Shown here: positions 1 to 12,169 of the stretch, in pieces
Position numbering within the stretch: position 1 is the first letter of the stretch
How the letters are laid out: every line of letters starts with the position of its first letter
Origin: Batrachochytrium dendrobatidis JAM81
Taxonomy: Eukaryota; Chytridiomycota; Chytridiomycetes; Rhizophydiales
Assembly: GCF_000203795.2 (NCBI RefSeq)
Contig: NW_006281099.1
Coordinates: 4,180,532 to 4,244,531 of the forward strand
Length of the DNA stretch: 64,000 bases
Reading direction: 5' to 3'
The notes under the pieces: model-generated
The model's input: the letters and a program-made list of their open reading frames with translations, nothing else
The model's database searches: none
Told to the model about the DNA's origin: nothing
Program-made: the position numbers and the translations under genes

Positions 1-963
1 ATCTCATCAAGTACTGTAGTCAACCATCCCTTTTCCACGACTGTGGCAGATGAATCTGTATGTTTCATGACCTCAGTATCACCTCGTTGATCCTGTGAAG
101 CGGATGAATTTAAAATCTCTGCTGCCTGCTGACCGTCAGAAAAAGTCAAAGTATTTTCATTCACGGATTGCTCGGGAGCATATAGACTAAACGAGCGGGC
201 ACACACATGCTCGACCGAGTTTGGAACAGGAGGAATAATTACAGCCAATACATTGGTACGAGTATGCAACGGCAGTGTTGGTGATGCTACCGTAGCATGG
301 GTATAAATAGGCGCGCTACTTTTATTTGACGGTTCTAGTAAAACAGCACCATCGTTTGCTTTATGTTGATGCCTTGCTCGCATATTCACTAGATTTTCTG
401 GCGTGGCGTAGGCAGTCATATTGGAGACACTTTTTATATCGAAATTTTGATGTTGCAGAGTGTCCGTCACGGTGTTTTTGTGAAGCTTAAATACCCTCGA
501 GGAAGAGCTTGCCATTATCAGCTGAAAAAGTATATATTAGGGGTTGTTCAAGGCAAGTAAAGAGTATTTGAGTAGAAAAGACTAGTTTTGATGGTAGTTT
601 AGTAAAATGTTGGATTTGGACCAAGTCAGGACAATGAGATATGTTATAAGGATTCAGGCTCACAGTGGATAAGACGAGTTGTTTGTCTAACAAATGTGGG
701 GTGAACCATTCGCGTCTAAATGCGAGTGGAGCTTGTTTGCCCACTGTTTGAAGTAGTGCCTGGGTACGGTTCGGGCCAGATCCATGACAGATATTGATCA
801 AACACCTGATATCAAACCTCATTTTGGAGATAAGAAACAATAGATGAGCATCTATGCTTTCAACACAAAGAACGATGCCCTTGCATCCACAGTAAATACA
901 GGCTGAGTGCAAAATGGGCAGTATACGTATCTATCACTCACAATGGCCCTTGTTGGAATGCAT
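1..963 (-). CDS. Unknown Cys-rich protein, 3' end cut by window edge
   Basis: I do not recognise this gene. Model on the minus strand: exon 1 942-963 (ATG at 963), exon 2 664-902, exon 3 521 to beyond base 1. The introns are 50 bp (GTGAGT...CTCAG) and 142 bp (GTGAGC...TTTTTCAG, with a CTAAT branch-like site), and reading phases agree at both junctions. The protein starts MHSNKGHSCIYCGCKG, with three closely spaced cysteines (CIYCGC) that could bind a metal. A compact region follows to about residue 87, then a long Ser/Thr/Gln-rich stretch that is still open at base 1. The compact part has a patch (REWFTPHLLDKQL) that looks conserved, but I cannot name the family. At least 254 residues are visible. 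Exon 1 codes only seven residues, so the start is the weakest part of the model. Confidence 0.6.
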
Positions 964-1309
964 TTATACTTGTGCCATCCAAATCAAGTGTATTACTGCT
1001 AAACAAACACTAGTATCTACTCGCTTGTTTGACCGCCAACACTGGCAATTATCATAATCAAACCAGGTTTGAATTGGGGCCTATCCTATTTATTATGTTC
1101 TCAACATTTGTTTGAATGCAAGGTCAGCATGAATCTAGGTGACAAGCGTGCATTGTCCAGGGCCAGACTGGATGATCTATTGATGGCAACTTGAACTTTT
1201 CTGTCGTTCAATCAACACAAAGTCATGATATAGCTAGAAACATAATTTTATGGCCAAATAAAAATGAACCAGCCATATTAATTTATAAAACATGCTGTCA
1301 TGGTTTAAT
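964..1309. other. Intergenic, no gene seen
   Basis: This 346-bp AT-rich stretch lies between the ATG13 stop and the start of the minus-strand gene at the window edge. It should hold the ATG13 3' end and the promoter of that gene. I see no repeat or RNA gene. Confidence 0.5.
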
Positions 1310-4300
1310 TTATTGCAAATGATCATCACTAACGTCCAACTCGGACATGTTAAATACCAAATCATCTTCTTCATCCAAATGTTCGCTGGGTTTACGTCCA
1401 AGTCCTGCAGAACGTAGGCGCTGCCAATAAAGGCGGTGTGGATGGTGCTCTGACTGGGTATGCACTTCATCTGGTGATGTGATTGTGTCAGAATGGATTT
1501 GGGTTTCTTGTTTGGTATCTTTGGCTGTGGAGGACTGGGGAACAATTGATGACTCTGCTTGCTGAGTATGCTCGGCATAATGATGATATCGAAATGGTGC
1601 AATGTCGGATGGCAAGGAAAGCCTAAATGGGTGATCAACACTCGTCGAGAAATTCAAAGACGTGCTTGCTCTCGACTCCAATCTGGTGGGATGCTTTGTA
1701 GTATCATTTGAATCATGAGAGGCTCTTACATGGCGTGAAGTCGGAACGATGTCTACTGCCAAGCTGCTCGATTTCTGTTGGTGGGATATAATAGGAACTT
1801 GCCGATTTTTGAACGGGCTAAATCTAAATGATGGATCTATGCTAACTTGTCTAGACAATAAAGATAAAGGCTCACTCGACGATGGTGCATCTACACCTGA
1901 AACCACGGGGACAAATGCATCAGAAGTAGGTGCTGCCTTTTGGATAAAAGGAGTCAATTGAGACGATGGCCTAAAAGTAGAGAATGAGCTGTTGTTTTGA
2001 ACTTGAGATATACTAGAAGTAGCTGATAGTGGGGCCGCGCCGTCACTCATAAATAATGGAGTTTGTTGAAATATGCTATTTGTCGTAGATGTACCCGAAA
2101 ATGGCTCACGCAAAGATGACGTCATTTGAACCGATGGTTTATCTACAAAATCCACCGCAGTAGCCCTAATGTATGGCTGTTTATCACCAATATCTTTGAG
2201 AAAGCTTTGCTGGAATAATGCAATATGGGACTCTGGCTCCTTCAAAGAATCGGGGTTTTGTCCATAAGAGAAACCTATTTTTTCTTTTTGTGGAGATCGA
2301 ACAGGATCAAGTGAAAGTGAAAAAGGTCGGTCCAAGTTGAAGAATTCTTTTTGTGGTGGTATGTCTTGGTCAGTCTTTGAGAATTTAAGAAAATTGTCCT
2401 CAGATTCTTCTTTAATTGGCGATGAATTGAACGGCTTATCTTGACAAAAATGGGCTTTTGATTGGTGTGGAGTGTCAAGACCAGATGTGGGCAGTGCAGC
2501 AGCATTTTTAATCGGAGAACAAGTATCAGAGCAATCTGATGGTAATACATGAGTAATATCCTTGCATGGATTTTGAAGAGACGCACCCATTTCCGGATTA
2601 TGATTCACTGCAGATAAAGGCAAAATCGAATCAGTAAAGCTTGCGTTCAATTCCTTCATCATCTTAAAATGATCCAGAGCATTCTAAGCACAATGTGTAG
2701 CCAGTGTTAAAACATGTTTTTAGTCAAAGTGGCTATATTGAATAATGGTGCCAAATCTAAAAGTTGGTAAATACCTTTGATCTAGCACGGCGAGCAGCTA
2801 CAGACACTTGAGTATTGTTTTGCTGTAAAATACTACTAGAGGACATGTGTACATCTCCAATCAGCCCGTATTTTAAATTACTGTTACTTCGAACAAGTAC
2901 ATTGTCACCAATCGAGTTTGTCGAGGTATTGCTAAACAGTGGGTTATTAATGCTGTTTCTTCGTAACAGTTCGCTCAGGTTATCGCTAGAAGGCTAGTTG
3001 ACAGATTAAGATTCAAATATAAAAATGTTAAACGTGCATTAAGCTATTAAAAATACAACATTCGATTTAATAAACACTTGCCATATCTGCTGAATTAAAA
3101 AGCATCATTGGTGGAGGAGACAATTTGTATGATCTTAATACTGGATGCACTAGTTGAGACGATGGTGAAAAAATAAGTGGAGGCGGAGGAGCAAAACTCT
3201 GTAATGAACCAGAATCCAACCGGTTAGGAGGTACAAATGGTAGTGTAAATGATGGTCGGCGTATCAACTCCAGATTTGATTGACCCTGCAAAATTTGAAA
3301 AAAGTTGTATATCTTAGTTTACATGCTCAAGCAAACAACAATATTAAATAGTTTTTAGAGTTCAAAGTTGTGCAAATCACCTGCTGTGGAGTCTGTTTAC
3401 TGTCTAGACTTTGGGTAGGAAATCCTTGCTGATTTAGCTGAACTTCACGAAACGCGCATGGAGTGTGAAACGTAGGCTTTTGTTTTGTAATATCAAATGG
3501 TGGACTTGCTGTGCTTGGTAAAAGCCGGGATGCTGAGTCGAGAGTTTCTGTGAAGGTGTTATTAATTAAGAAAGGCGGCGGTTCATCAGGAAGAAATGCT
3601 GAATGCAGTCTTTTTTGATTTCGTAGCGCAGATATTTCATATGGAGGTGTAAAAACCACATACTTTTTTCGCTCTCCTGAAATTGAAAGTCGAGAGTTGC
3701 TTCGAGTCGCATGCAATTCTTCGTGTGCTGAAGAAACATGACTATGTTGTGTGTCGTCAATCTGACTATTTAAGTTGGAGCTGCCCGTGTCTCGCCGTTT
3801 ATCATGGGAGAATCTGCTGCTTGTGCCAGAATCAAGACTTCCATAGTAAGGAGTATGTGTAAAAGGCTGATAGTGTAGTGGCTGGTTGGATATTGAAACC
3901 TTTTTTGCAGACTGTGTATACATTCGATCTACTGTGTTTGGATCTCCTATTGATGCTGGAGTTCTACCAGAACTTCCGTGTGAATTCGATGCCAATGAAT
4001 CATTTTCATGATGTGGGTTGAATTCTGAGGGAGTAGAAAAGAATCCTTCTTCAATATCTCCATATTGATCTCCAAGAATGTGTTCTATATTCCCAAGCGA
4101 AAATTCACATTCTGCTCGGTATGTTACATGAAGGCTGATTACTCTATATTTTAAATTAGCGCAGGTGGAAAAGTTTACATAAAATATAAGCACTCGCATA
4201 GTTGAGTTCAACTGCACATTTGAAATGCCAATCCAATTTATCAAATGTATGGCTTACCCAAGTGGAGTTTCAATTCCTGAAAAAGTATGTTCCACTAGTC

Positions 4301-5508
4301 CCTTACGCATATCATTGTTCACATGCAATACATCTATTACAAAGAATCAAAACATGCGCGGTCACTATAATGGTAAAAATTCAAAGGTAGAAATAGAATC
4401 CAATAATCCCAACTTACCGAGACCGACATCATCAAAAAAGACGGTTCTTGTCGTTGATATGCGATACATGATTGCAAAAGGGGTGTTTTTGATGGACCGA
4501 AGTTTACGACATAGATTGTAGGCTGGCATGAGACGTAGCATACTATATAGCGATCGAAAAAATACAATTGATTTTTTATAAACAACTGGCAGATCGGGTG
4601 GGTTTGCAGGAGCATTTCGCCTAAAATTCAAATCAAGAGTCAATTAGCATTGATAAAAACAGATTATATAGTTTAAACTCGAAAAACTGCTTACGAAACA
4701 GAAAGCTGCCATGACTCGAGAATGATTTTAGTTTTTCTGATTGTACGCCCTGCAGTATCAGTGCCAGTCAAAAACTCCTTGCCAATACGTAGTCGCTTTT
4801 GAGATGCCTTGTTTTTTAGCAGTAGATTGTGCGATGGAGGCAAGTCGCCAATATCAAGGTAAATCTGAATAGTCAACGGATGTGACTGAACTCCGCCAGT
4901 TGAATGCAGCTTCCAGAATCGCATTTCTTCCCGTATAGGCTCGACATCGTCCATTTCCAAATTGAACTACATGTCCAGGATAAATTCACATGGGATCGGA
5001 TATGAAACCGTGTTAGTAGATAAGCATAAGCGTCTATCTACAGGCAGAGCCTATTTTATTCTATATTGTACTAGATTAAACATGGATGATTTCTTACCCA
5101 CTTGTTAGGCTTTCGGGGCTTTGAGGGCAGGGAATTGGGTTGAGTAGATGAACTTCTGGCAGAATGACTATCTCTTGAAGCTCTAGATGGATTATCAACT
5201 GCTGCAGCGTCCATGTATGGGTAAGCAGGGTCAGATGTAGGATATGCACCAGTATCAACTGTGCCCTGTACATCGGCATTATTAACAGGACATACACTAT
5301 CGAGAGTATTGAAGCTCGGGCCATCTGCATGCCGAGCCAAACGAGAAACATCAGTCAGTCGGGATTGAACAATCACTTGGGCAGTCTTTGAGAGGAAGTT
5401 GAGGACCAGCTGGTCGGCCTTGGTGGCCTTTGGAGATGATGACGACACTGCCGAACTTGACAAGTCTGCATTCCGTTGCTGGTCACTACTGGTGCGATGC
5501 TGATGCAT
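1310..5508 (-). CDS. ATG13: Autophagy-related protein 13 (ATG13)
   Basis: Regulatory subunit of the Atg1/ULK1 kinase complex that starts autophagosome formation. Eight exons on the minus strand: 5098-5508, 4695-4966, 4418-4620, 4258-4276, 3381-4143, 3076-3285, 2775-2993, 1310-2683. They sum to 3471 nt (1156 aa). The N-terminal HORMA domain is clear: KADQLVLNFLSKTAQVIVQSR near residue 30, then a KWFNLE-type segment, HPLTIQIYLD, VVYKKSIVFFRSLYSMLRL and LHVTYRAECEF. The rest is a long Ser/Pro-rich disordered tail, as in fungal Atg13, which binds Atg1 and Atg17 and is phosphoregulated. It ends with an acidic DDLVFNMSELD motif like the C-terminus of other fungal Atg13. Exon 4 is only 19 nt but encodes the conserved GIETPLG turn of the HORMA fold. 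In-frame sequence continues upstream to 5619, so an earlier start is possible. The donor of intron 6 (GTTTAT) is weak. Confidence 0.93.
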
Positions 5509-6546
5509 TGGCAAAACAGCTCTTGCGAGATGGTATAGTTTAAGATTGTTCCAATGGATGTGGTAAAGACTGAAATGCCTGAATGACGAACCTTTACTAT
5601 TCAACTGCTCGCAAATCAATGCGTAGATATCGGCTAAACTAATCGAGTGACGGTATCAAAACTATCCGACTTATTGGGCAATCTTGCTATAAAATATTCC
5701 AGACTCTTGTTGTATTGATATCTAGTGTAATAAACTGCAATCCATTGATTCGTGTATTATTTGTATGTGGATGGTCATGATTAATTATAAAACTATAATT
5801 AAAACCCTTGCAGATTCATTTCAAATGTCAATAGTGAAATGATCATCCGTCACCATCACTGTGCGCATAAAATAGCATAATTCTTTACCAGTGGGACTAG
5901 TAAAAGATGACAACATTGACAAATTCCAAGTTGGTCAGAATATCTCTTGATCACGACGGATGACAATAGACATGAAAACGGAGAAATAGAATCAGAAATT
6001 ATCAGTATTTGTCATCCCGAGTGTTGTTGCCTTGCAAATATCGGTAGATTGCTCATCTATTGATTGAATCGTAGGAGCATCTATCGCTCGTATTTTCTGC
6101 ATCGCAACAATATCCTAAAACTCATGTGTTCGCGTTCAAGACAGATTGCAACTATTCCATACCAATCACTCAATGTTTGGTTATGAGAAAGGAGAACTGA
6201 AATGTGGATGCTACTTTAAACCGTTGTTCAGATTTATAAAAAAACAGAGGACACAGTGCTGTCCAGTAAATTTGATATCAGCCATTTCATGAGACTGGCG
6301 GTTTATTATATATTTTGGCACCTTTATTTATTAGTTTCATTTTACGCGAGTATGGCAGTAAAAATCTAAAAAGTTTGCGACAGCTACAATAAAGAAACAA
6401 AGTATAGATCCTACGTTAATGATGAGACAATCCAAGCGGTGGAGTCGCGATGGGTTGATATCAGCAATGGTCTACTACACAAGCCAACCGGCACAATACA
6501 ACAGCACGCCTAATGTATCCTGTAATCATGTCGTCTAGTTGCATTA
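5509..6546. other. 1-kb intergenic with a dispersed repeat copy
   Basis: No coding exon is seen. The left part is the upstream region of ATG13; the right end is the 3' side of the CHY/RING ligase gene. From about 5990 to 6361 it holds copy A of the window's dispersed repeat family, listed separately. Confidence 0.6.
5990..6361. repeat. Dispersed MITE-like repeat, copy A
   Basis: The 19-nt block GTAGGAGCATCTATCGCTC at 6071-6089 recurs exactly at 29385-29403 within a longer similar stretch. The segment from about 6118 to 6190 matches the core seen at 32238-32415 (AAAACTCATG, GTTCAAGA, TACCAATCAC). The right end is ATTTTGGCAC at 6312-6321 followed by TTTACGCGAGTATGGCAGTA from 6341. The same pair of end motifs occurs at 32531-32573. 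No open reading frame is present. Confidence 0.65.
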
Positions 6547-9474
6547 TCACACTTCTTCCACAAAATCCGAGTTACATGATACACATCTCATCAAGGTTCC
6601 ATCGGTATATAATTGAGTTGGAAGCTTAAAATCAAAAGTGGTTGTTAATAAAACGGAGTGGGTTCATTAAATGCTAATAGAATAAAACTAACCTGGCAAT
6701 GATGACACCAAAATGAACGGGTTGTGGAGCCATTAGAAGAGCTTGACAGTTGTGTAAATGAAGCTTGTTGTCTTGTTGCTACAAGTTCATTGGTGGATGT
6801 AAACGAATTTTGGGAAGATATCAACTGATTTTCAATTTGCTGATCAACGGTATGTATTGCTGATACAATGCTTAATCGATCCTGCGATTGTTCACTTGGC
6901 AAAGTCTGAGATGCTGGAGATGCTGCTACGGGCTCAACTGGACTAGATGCAGCAGCAAGTATTTCTTCAGTCACTTTTTTTGCAATCACTGCATCAGCAG
7001 GCAGTCCTTCGCGAGTCTGCAGCAGTTTTGTATTGTATCCATTGCAATGACCGCATTTATGGTACAGAAAATGATAGTATGCGTATGATTTCTTTTCACA
7101 GTCATTGCAGTAAATAAAACTAAAGGTATTGCTATACTCTTCCGGCATCTTGTGTAAAGCAATGCTTTCATCAACGCGTTTAAAGTAACTATCAAAATAC
7201 AATAAATGGTTTATCAAAGCAGTCCCGATTTAAAGTTTTCATCAATGGTCACCAACTTACTCTGTCATATCTGCCAACGACTTTAAGCAAGTAGGGCATT
7301 GGTACGACGTTTGTGTATATTGCTGATGGCATTTGTGATGCATGCAATGACCACAAGGCTATCATTGTAAAGTGGTTAGTGAATCAAACTACTAAAAAGC
7401 AAATTCACATTATACCATTATTCTAAATCATCTTACCATGAAAATGACAGTCGATGTGGACGTGAACATGTATTCGCCGCATATAGGACAGTCACTTTCA
7501 AGATTTCTCTCGATACACTTGTGACGACCCTTGAGACCAATAGCCATGCAGACATTACATGTTGGGCAATGAAAGTAATCGATACCGAGTCCCTTTCCAA
7601 TTCTGCAAATGCCGCAGTCATGGCAGTGATAGATGGTTTTTCGTGGATCGTCGTCCCAAAGCTTGCATTCCTTGCAATAGTATCGCGCAACTCGTTTTCC
7701 ACATGCAAGGTTGGTGCAGTCTTGCCCAGCAGGTTGCACGGTATTGCAAAACATACACATCATTGTAACTACCAAACTCCTATACACCGCACAAGAGTTT
7801 ACATTAATAAAAGCTTTGAAAATAGAGCGAGACTCGTTGTGTTACAATGATTGTATATTTACCGAACAATGGTATGATCAGAAACTTCATCGTGACAAAA
7901 TCGGCATGTGTCCCATTTTCCGCAGCAGTGCGCTTGAAGCTTTGTGCATCGTTGGTAATGCTTGCAACCCATGATGTTGGGTGCCTGTTGATCAAAATGG
8001 GGTTGCATATGCATAGCAAAAAGACATGTTATATCCCCAATTGGCACTTTGCATGCATGTGTTGCCATGTCGTTTATTAGATCCAGCAATACATCACGCT
8101 ACTTACATGGTATGTAGCAACTTTGTCCTCCTCGGTCACTTTATCAAAGTCAAACTTTTTATCTGCCAATCTGTTAATATTTCGAACTTCCTTGCTGCTT
8201 TCAATCTGTTGCTTGGATGTCCATTTTTTAGTCATGAGCTCCTAAATTTATCCAATAATGAATCAATAAAACTTTAAACACGTCGCGATTGGTAGCCAAA
8301 TAAGCCAAGACTGCATCTAAACATGTGAATTGTGAAATTTTGAGATTTTACTAGCATGATGGGATATGTTTTCGGAAACAGACCACAGCCAACATGTGTT
8401 TACAATGGATGTAGATTGGGCATCAAGAGGGTTTGAAAGTCGCGCTACACAACATGTGTATCTATGGTGGCGACGAAAAACAAGTTAAAATCCAAGACTC
8501 CAAATATGGCATACCTGAATACACCTGGCCTTTTCAGTACTGCTGATATTGGTATCTGCCTGAATAAGTTGGATTTGCTTCCGAAGTTCACCTTGCTGCT
8601 CAACCACCTGAGCAAAACTCTGTGTTTTGTCTTCAGGTTGCTCTTCCAAACTTTCAGACTCGTCATAATCATCCAAAGCCTCTTCATCGTCATCGTCGTA
8701 GTAGTCTTCGTCCATATCAACATCCGAGCCGTAGGGTGAATTCGACACTCCTTCCCAGCGATCATGATCAACCTCTTCATCGTCATGCTCTATCTCTGTA
8801 ATTTGGCCCACTTCCCGTGCAGTATGAGTAAACTGATCTTGTACATAGTGTTGCTCCAAATGTGAAGCTTCGTGGGTTGCAGACATTATCGTGGATGTGG
8901 TCATGGCTTGAGCTGCGGTATGGATAGATGTAGAAATAGAGGTGAGGGCAATGGCGGCACTTTCATTGTGATGCTCTACAAAGGATGCAATAGTACGAGG
9001 GGGTGTGACTGCATGCGATCCACCACACGCGCTAGTAGGATGTGGAGTCGACACTTGCGTATCAAGTCGTGTTGTCCCATACATGTTGACTATCGACGCA
9101 TGTGTAAAGGACGTATGCTGCTCTAATTCAGTAGAGTAGCAATGTGCGCCTAGGTTAATTTGATGTTGAGGTACTGACTGCGTTGGTATCGCAGTGCTAG
9201 ATGATGCTAGTGAGCGAGATGAGCAAGATCCATGCTGGCAGACATGAGTGCCGTGGTGGAATTGACGAGGTCGGTTTGAAGAGTACGATCCACTGCAAGT
9301 ATCAGCAGTCATCTTCAGTCGCTGCTGCGCGCTTGTCAGGTCAAGTGGCGAACATTCGACATCGTTATCTTTCATGACACGATCATACAAACCAGTCTCC
9401 TCAGCTACGTGTCGGAAAGTACCATGCTGACTGTGACGACCAGCAATGGTGTCCTGTTTTGTAGAATCTGTCAT
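6547..9474 (-). CDS. CHY-type/RING E3 ubiquitin ligase (RCHY1/Pirh2-like) with C-terminal zinc ribbon
   Basis: Probable RING E3 ubiquitin ligase of the RCHY1/Pirh2 class. Seven exons on the minus strand: 8515-9474, 8107-8241, 7863-7984, 7437-7779, 7261-7358, 6693-7188, 6547-6624 (2232 nt, 743 aa). Residues 1-320 are disordered, with an acidic D/E run near 270. Next is a basic helix (ELMTKKW), then the CHY zinc finger from about residue 366 (GCKHYQR, HCCGKWDTCRFCHDE). A CTCHY finger follows (CTNLACGKRVARYYC, YHCHDCGICR). The RING finger is split by an intron (CPICGEYMF ... PCGHCMHHKC ... CPTC). A rubredoxin-like finger comes after it (YCNDCEKK, HKCGHCNGYNTKLL). The last exon adds an FWCHHC...RCVSCNSDFVEEV ribbon resembling the N-terminal zinc finger of RNF115/RNF126. 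The family is known to ubiquitinate regulators such as p53 in animals; the substrate here is unknown. Confidence 0.9.
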
Positions 9475-9717
9475 CTTAGTCCCGGATGGTGCTGTTGGAA
9501 TGCAGATACTAAAGGAAGAAAGGATTTGGTTTTAAATTTGTATTTATAAACAAAATATTGTTTATACTCTTTATTAAGAACTTCGCATTCACTACAATCA
9601 CGAAAGCTTTTGTATGTGCTCTTTATGACTGAAATAATAGAATGGGGGTGGATGGCAATTTCCCATACAACCAGCATTTGCCCAGAATCTCACTTTAGAC
9701 ACAGATAGACGAATGGC

Positions 9718-11862
9718 CTAGGATGCTACCATGTTGACATTAATAGTGCCATCATTGCCACCGTGGGTATCCAATGGAGCAACAATAAGAGAGGCTCTGC
9801 TCGCCACTTTGGACCTTCGACGAGAAGCAATGGAATCTCTGGCTATAAATGGCTCTGGTAGATTTACCTGTAGTAATGAATGAAATACTGGTTTGTATGC
9901 GCAAGGAGGGCATGGTGCATTAGCAGAATAATCCAAAAAGTTGGTATGCAATCCATATATATCAAGATGCAGACAATCGTTTGGTTTAATACCAATTGAG
10001 CTTGATAAATACCTTGACGACAGATTGGGCATTTTGGAGGGCCTCCTCTATTAGTAGTGCCAGTTGTATTCCTTCCTTGCATTCGAAGAACATCAGCACA
10101 ACCGCCACAGAGACACAAATGGCGGCATGGCAGTACGATAGTGTCTTTGGCTTCCGACATGCATATCACACATTCTTTTGAACTGGATGGTGATTCTGGA
10201 ATACATGTGGCATGTAGACCACCAGATTTGAGCGTAACCAAGGTGTCAGGATCATTTATACTTTTTAGCAGCAGTTCATCTTTGCAAGCATATCGTATTA
10301 CCGTATGTGCTCGTGGAGCTTTCTGGCTCAGTAAATCCAAAAATCTCTTGAACAGCGTATGATGCTCCATTAATCTACAGTCGCATCACCAAAATCAGTC
10401 CATCACTAATAAACTCGTCGCAAAACAGTGGCGACTACAACTTTTGACATCACTGGAATGGCTTACCATCAACAACTGCTTAATAATCTTGGCTTGGAAT
10501 TCTTTTTGTTGGTTTATAGCGAATGTTATAAAGGAGGTCTGAGAATTGGGTGGTGGGGATTCTGAATCTGCATACATTCATAGCATTAAAGTTAGATACA
10601 ATACAACTGCATCCGTGTATTAAGGCTAAACAATGACTTTCAATCAGATTGAAATAGTGTGTCGATTATTACCATCAATATGAACGCCTCTGTCCAAATC
10701 TGCTTCAAAATGAACACACAGCGGAAACAAAGCACCTGGCATTACCAATGACGCTTCAAATTGCTCAATGCCTTCTTGCGGTATCTCGGAAACATCATTA
10801 TGCAAATCAATGTTTACAACAGAGTTTTCTACGGTGGAAACGGCAATTGGATTGTTGGATTCAAAAAGCGGACCAGACGATGTAGGTGTCGAGTCATTCA
10901 GCAATGGCGCGGTGGCAGAGAGTGCAGACAGGTGTATTGGCGATAAGGGACTGACTGGTGATTCTGGTCCAGAATTGGGAATCGACACTGTGCCTTTTGA
11001 TAAAACTGAGAATGGATCTAGTGCATATTCGATTGGAAGTGTAAATTTTTGTCCTAATCCAGCAGGAAAGGGACCAAACGTCCATGGGATTACTGGAGTA
11101 TCGGATGGCCCAATAAATCTCAAGTAGCCGTGACATATATGATTAGATTATTGGTTTTGAAATAGAAAAGCTAAAAATAAGTTACCTGATTGTCGTTTGA
11201 CCCAGATCATTGGTAACGTATGATTCTCTCGCATTCCAGAATAGACAGATTTGACACGCTGCAATTGAATCGTATAAAAACTCGAGAGTGTGTAGATTAG
11301 ACGAAGAGTTTGGAACTCGGATTAAACGCACAGTGTTTTTCTGAATTGCAACTTGTGCTTGCAATGTGGTAGTGCGTTTTAATTCTGCAGGTGGTAACTA
11401 GACATAATTTGAGTTATTTTCACAATAAACTCCAATCTGATTGAATCCAAGAAAATTGAAAGCATATCCAAATGATTGCACAGGAATATAGAGTAAAAGC
11501 ATACATTTTTCAAAATAATTGATGAATTTGGACAAGCTTTAAGCTCATACCTGGTTGTACATATTTTGAAGTCCAGCCAGCTCAGTTTCTGCAGCTCCAG
11601 GACCACCAGCAAGCACATTTAGGATTTCGTCCCAAAAGGCTTGATTTGCCTGTAATGGCTGGTCTGGATGTGCCTGCTGGTTTTCATTATCAAAAACGAA
11701 ATGAGGACCAAAGTAAGTATTATTGGTTTGCAGCATCGAGGCAATGGTAGCTGATGTATTGTCTGGTTGATGGTTGGACGCGTTACCAGGGACTGCAGTA
11801 TTATTAGGTGTTTCTGTAGATGGAGAGCGCTGAGTAGATGGCAGAGTCAGTGTGTTTCCCAT
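9718..11862 (-). CDS. MGRN1/RNF157-type RING E3 ubiquitin ligase
   Basis: Probable membrane-associated RING ligase of the mahogunin (MGRN1)/LOG2 family. Seven exons on the minus strand: 11551-11862, 11186-11397, 10673-11118, 10467-10567, 10302-10374, 10013-10195, 9718-9887 (1497 nt, 498 aa). The start MGNTLTLP is a potential N-myristoylation signal, as in plant LOG2. The family's conserved central region is present: [41 protein letters not shown], then [15 protein letters not shown] and [12 protein letters not shown] before the RING. The RING spans about residues 390-442 ([26 protein letters not shown]), followed by [12 protein letters not shown]. The intron at 10196-10301 happens to be open in another frame, which could mislead gene finders. 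Divergently placed to the CID gene, 307 bp apart. Confidence 0.9.
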
Positions 11863-12169
11863 GTTGTACGTATTGCTGATTAAAATGGTTTATTATTTTC
11901 AGGTTTAGTTTGACGAGTGTTGACGAGTGTTGATGAAAGTTGGTTTTGCAACAAACGCTAAAAACAAGTTTCTGCTGTTATTTCAAGAGCAGCCCTTGCT
12001 CAATACAACTGTTTTTGAATTAAGCAACGATGCAAGATGGTTTCTTGTTGATTTCAAGTTCAAAACCTTGCAAGATTGGCTTGCTAAAACCCAAAGTCAA
12101 ATCCTCAGGATTATGTTTTTATCGAAATCAAATTGCATTCAATTTTACTCTCAGATAAGGCATTATACT
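11863..12169. promoter_or_regulatory. Divergent intergenic between the MGRN1-like and CID genes
   Basis: These 307 bp must carry both promoters. A short direct repeat (TGACGAGTGT twice) lies at 11921-11940. Nothing else is recognisable. Confidence 0.35.

Noticed and set aside
487..912. A 141-residue minus-strand open frame taken as one exon
   Set aside because: Clear acceptor (TTTTTCAG at 522-529) and donor (GTGAGC at 658-663) sites split it. Splicing joins it in phase to the long frame ending at the window edge, so the middle is intron.
1234..2586. Additional minus- and plus-strand frames overlapping the ATG13 last exon
   Set aside because: They overlap the long in-phase ATG13 exon and show no independent coding signal.
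7521..8277. Several plus-strand open frames opposite the CHY/RING exons
   Set aside because: They are antisense shadows of Cys/His-rich coding exons with no similarity of their own.
9889..10012. Read-through after CPICRQ in the MGRN1-like gene (GIYQAQLV...)
   Set aside because: It destroys the conserved RING C-terminus; splicing to 9887 gives [16 protein letters not shown], the family pattern.
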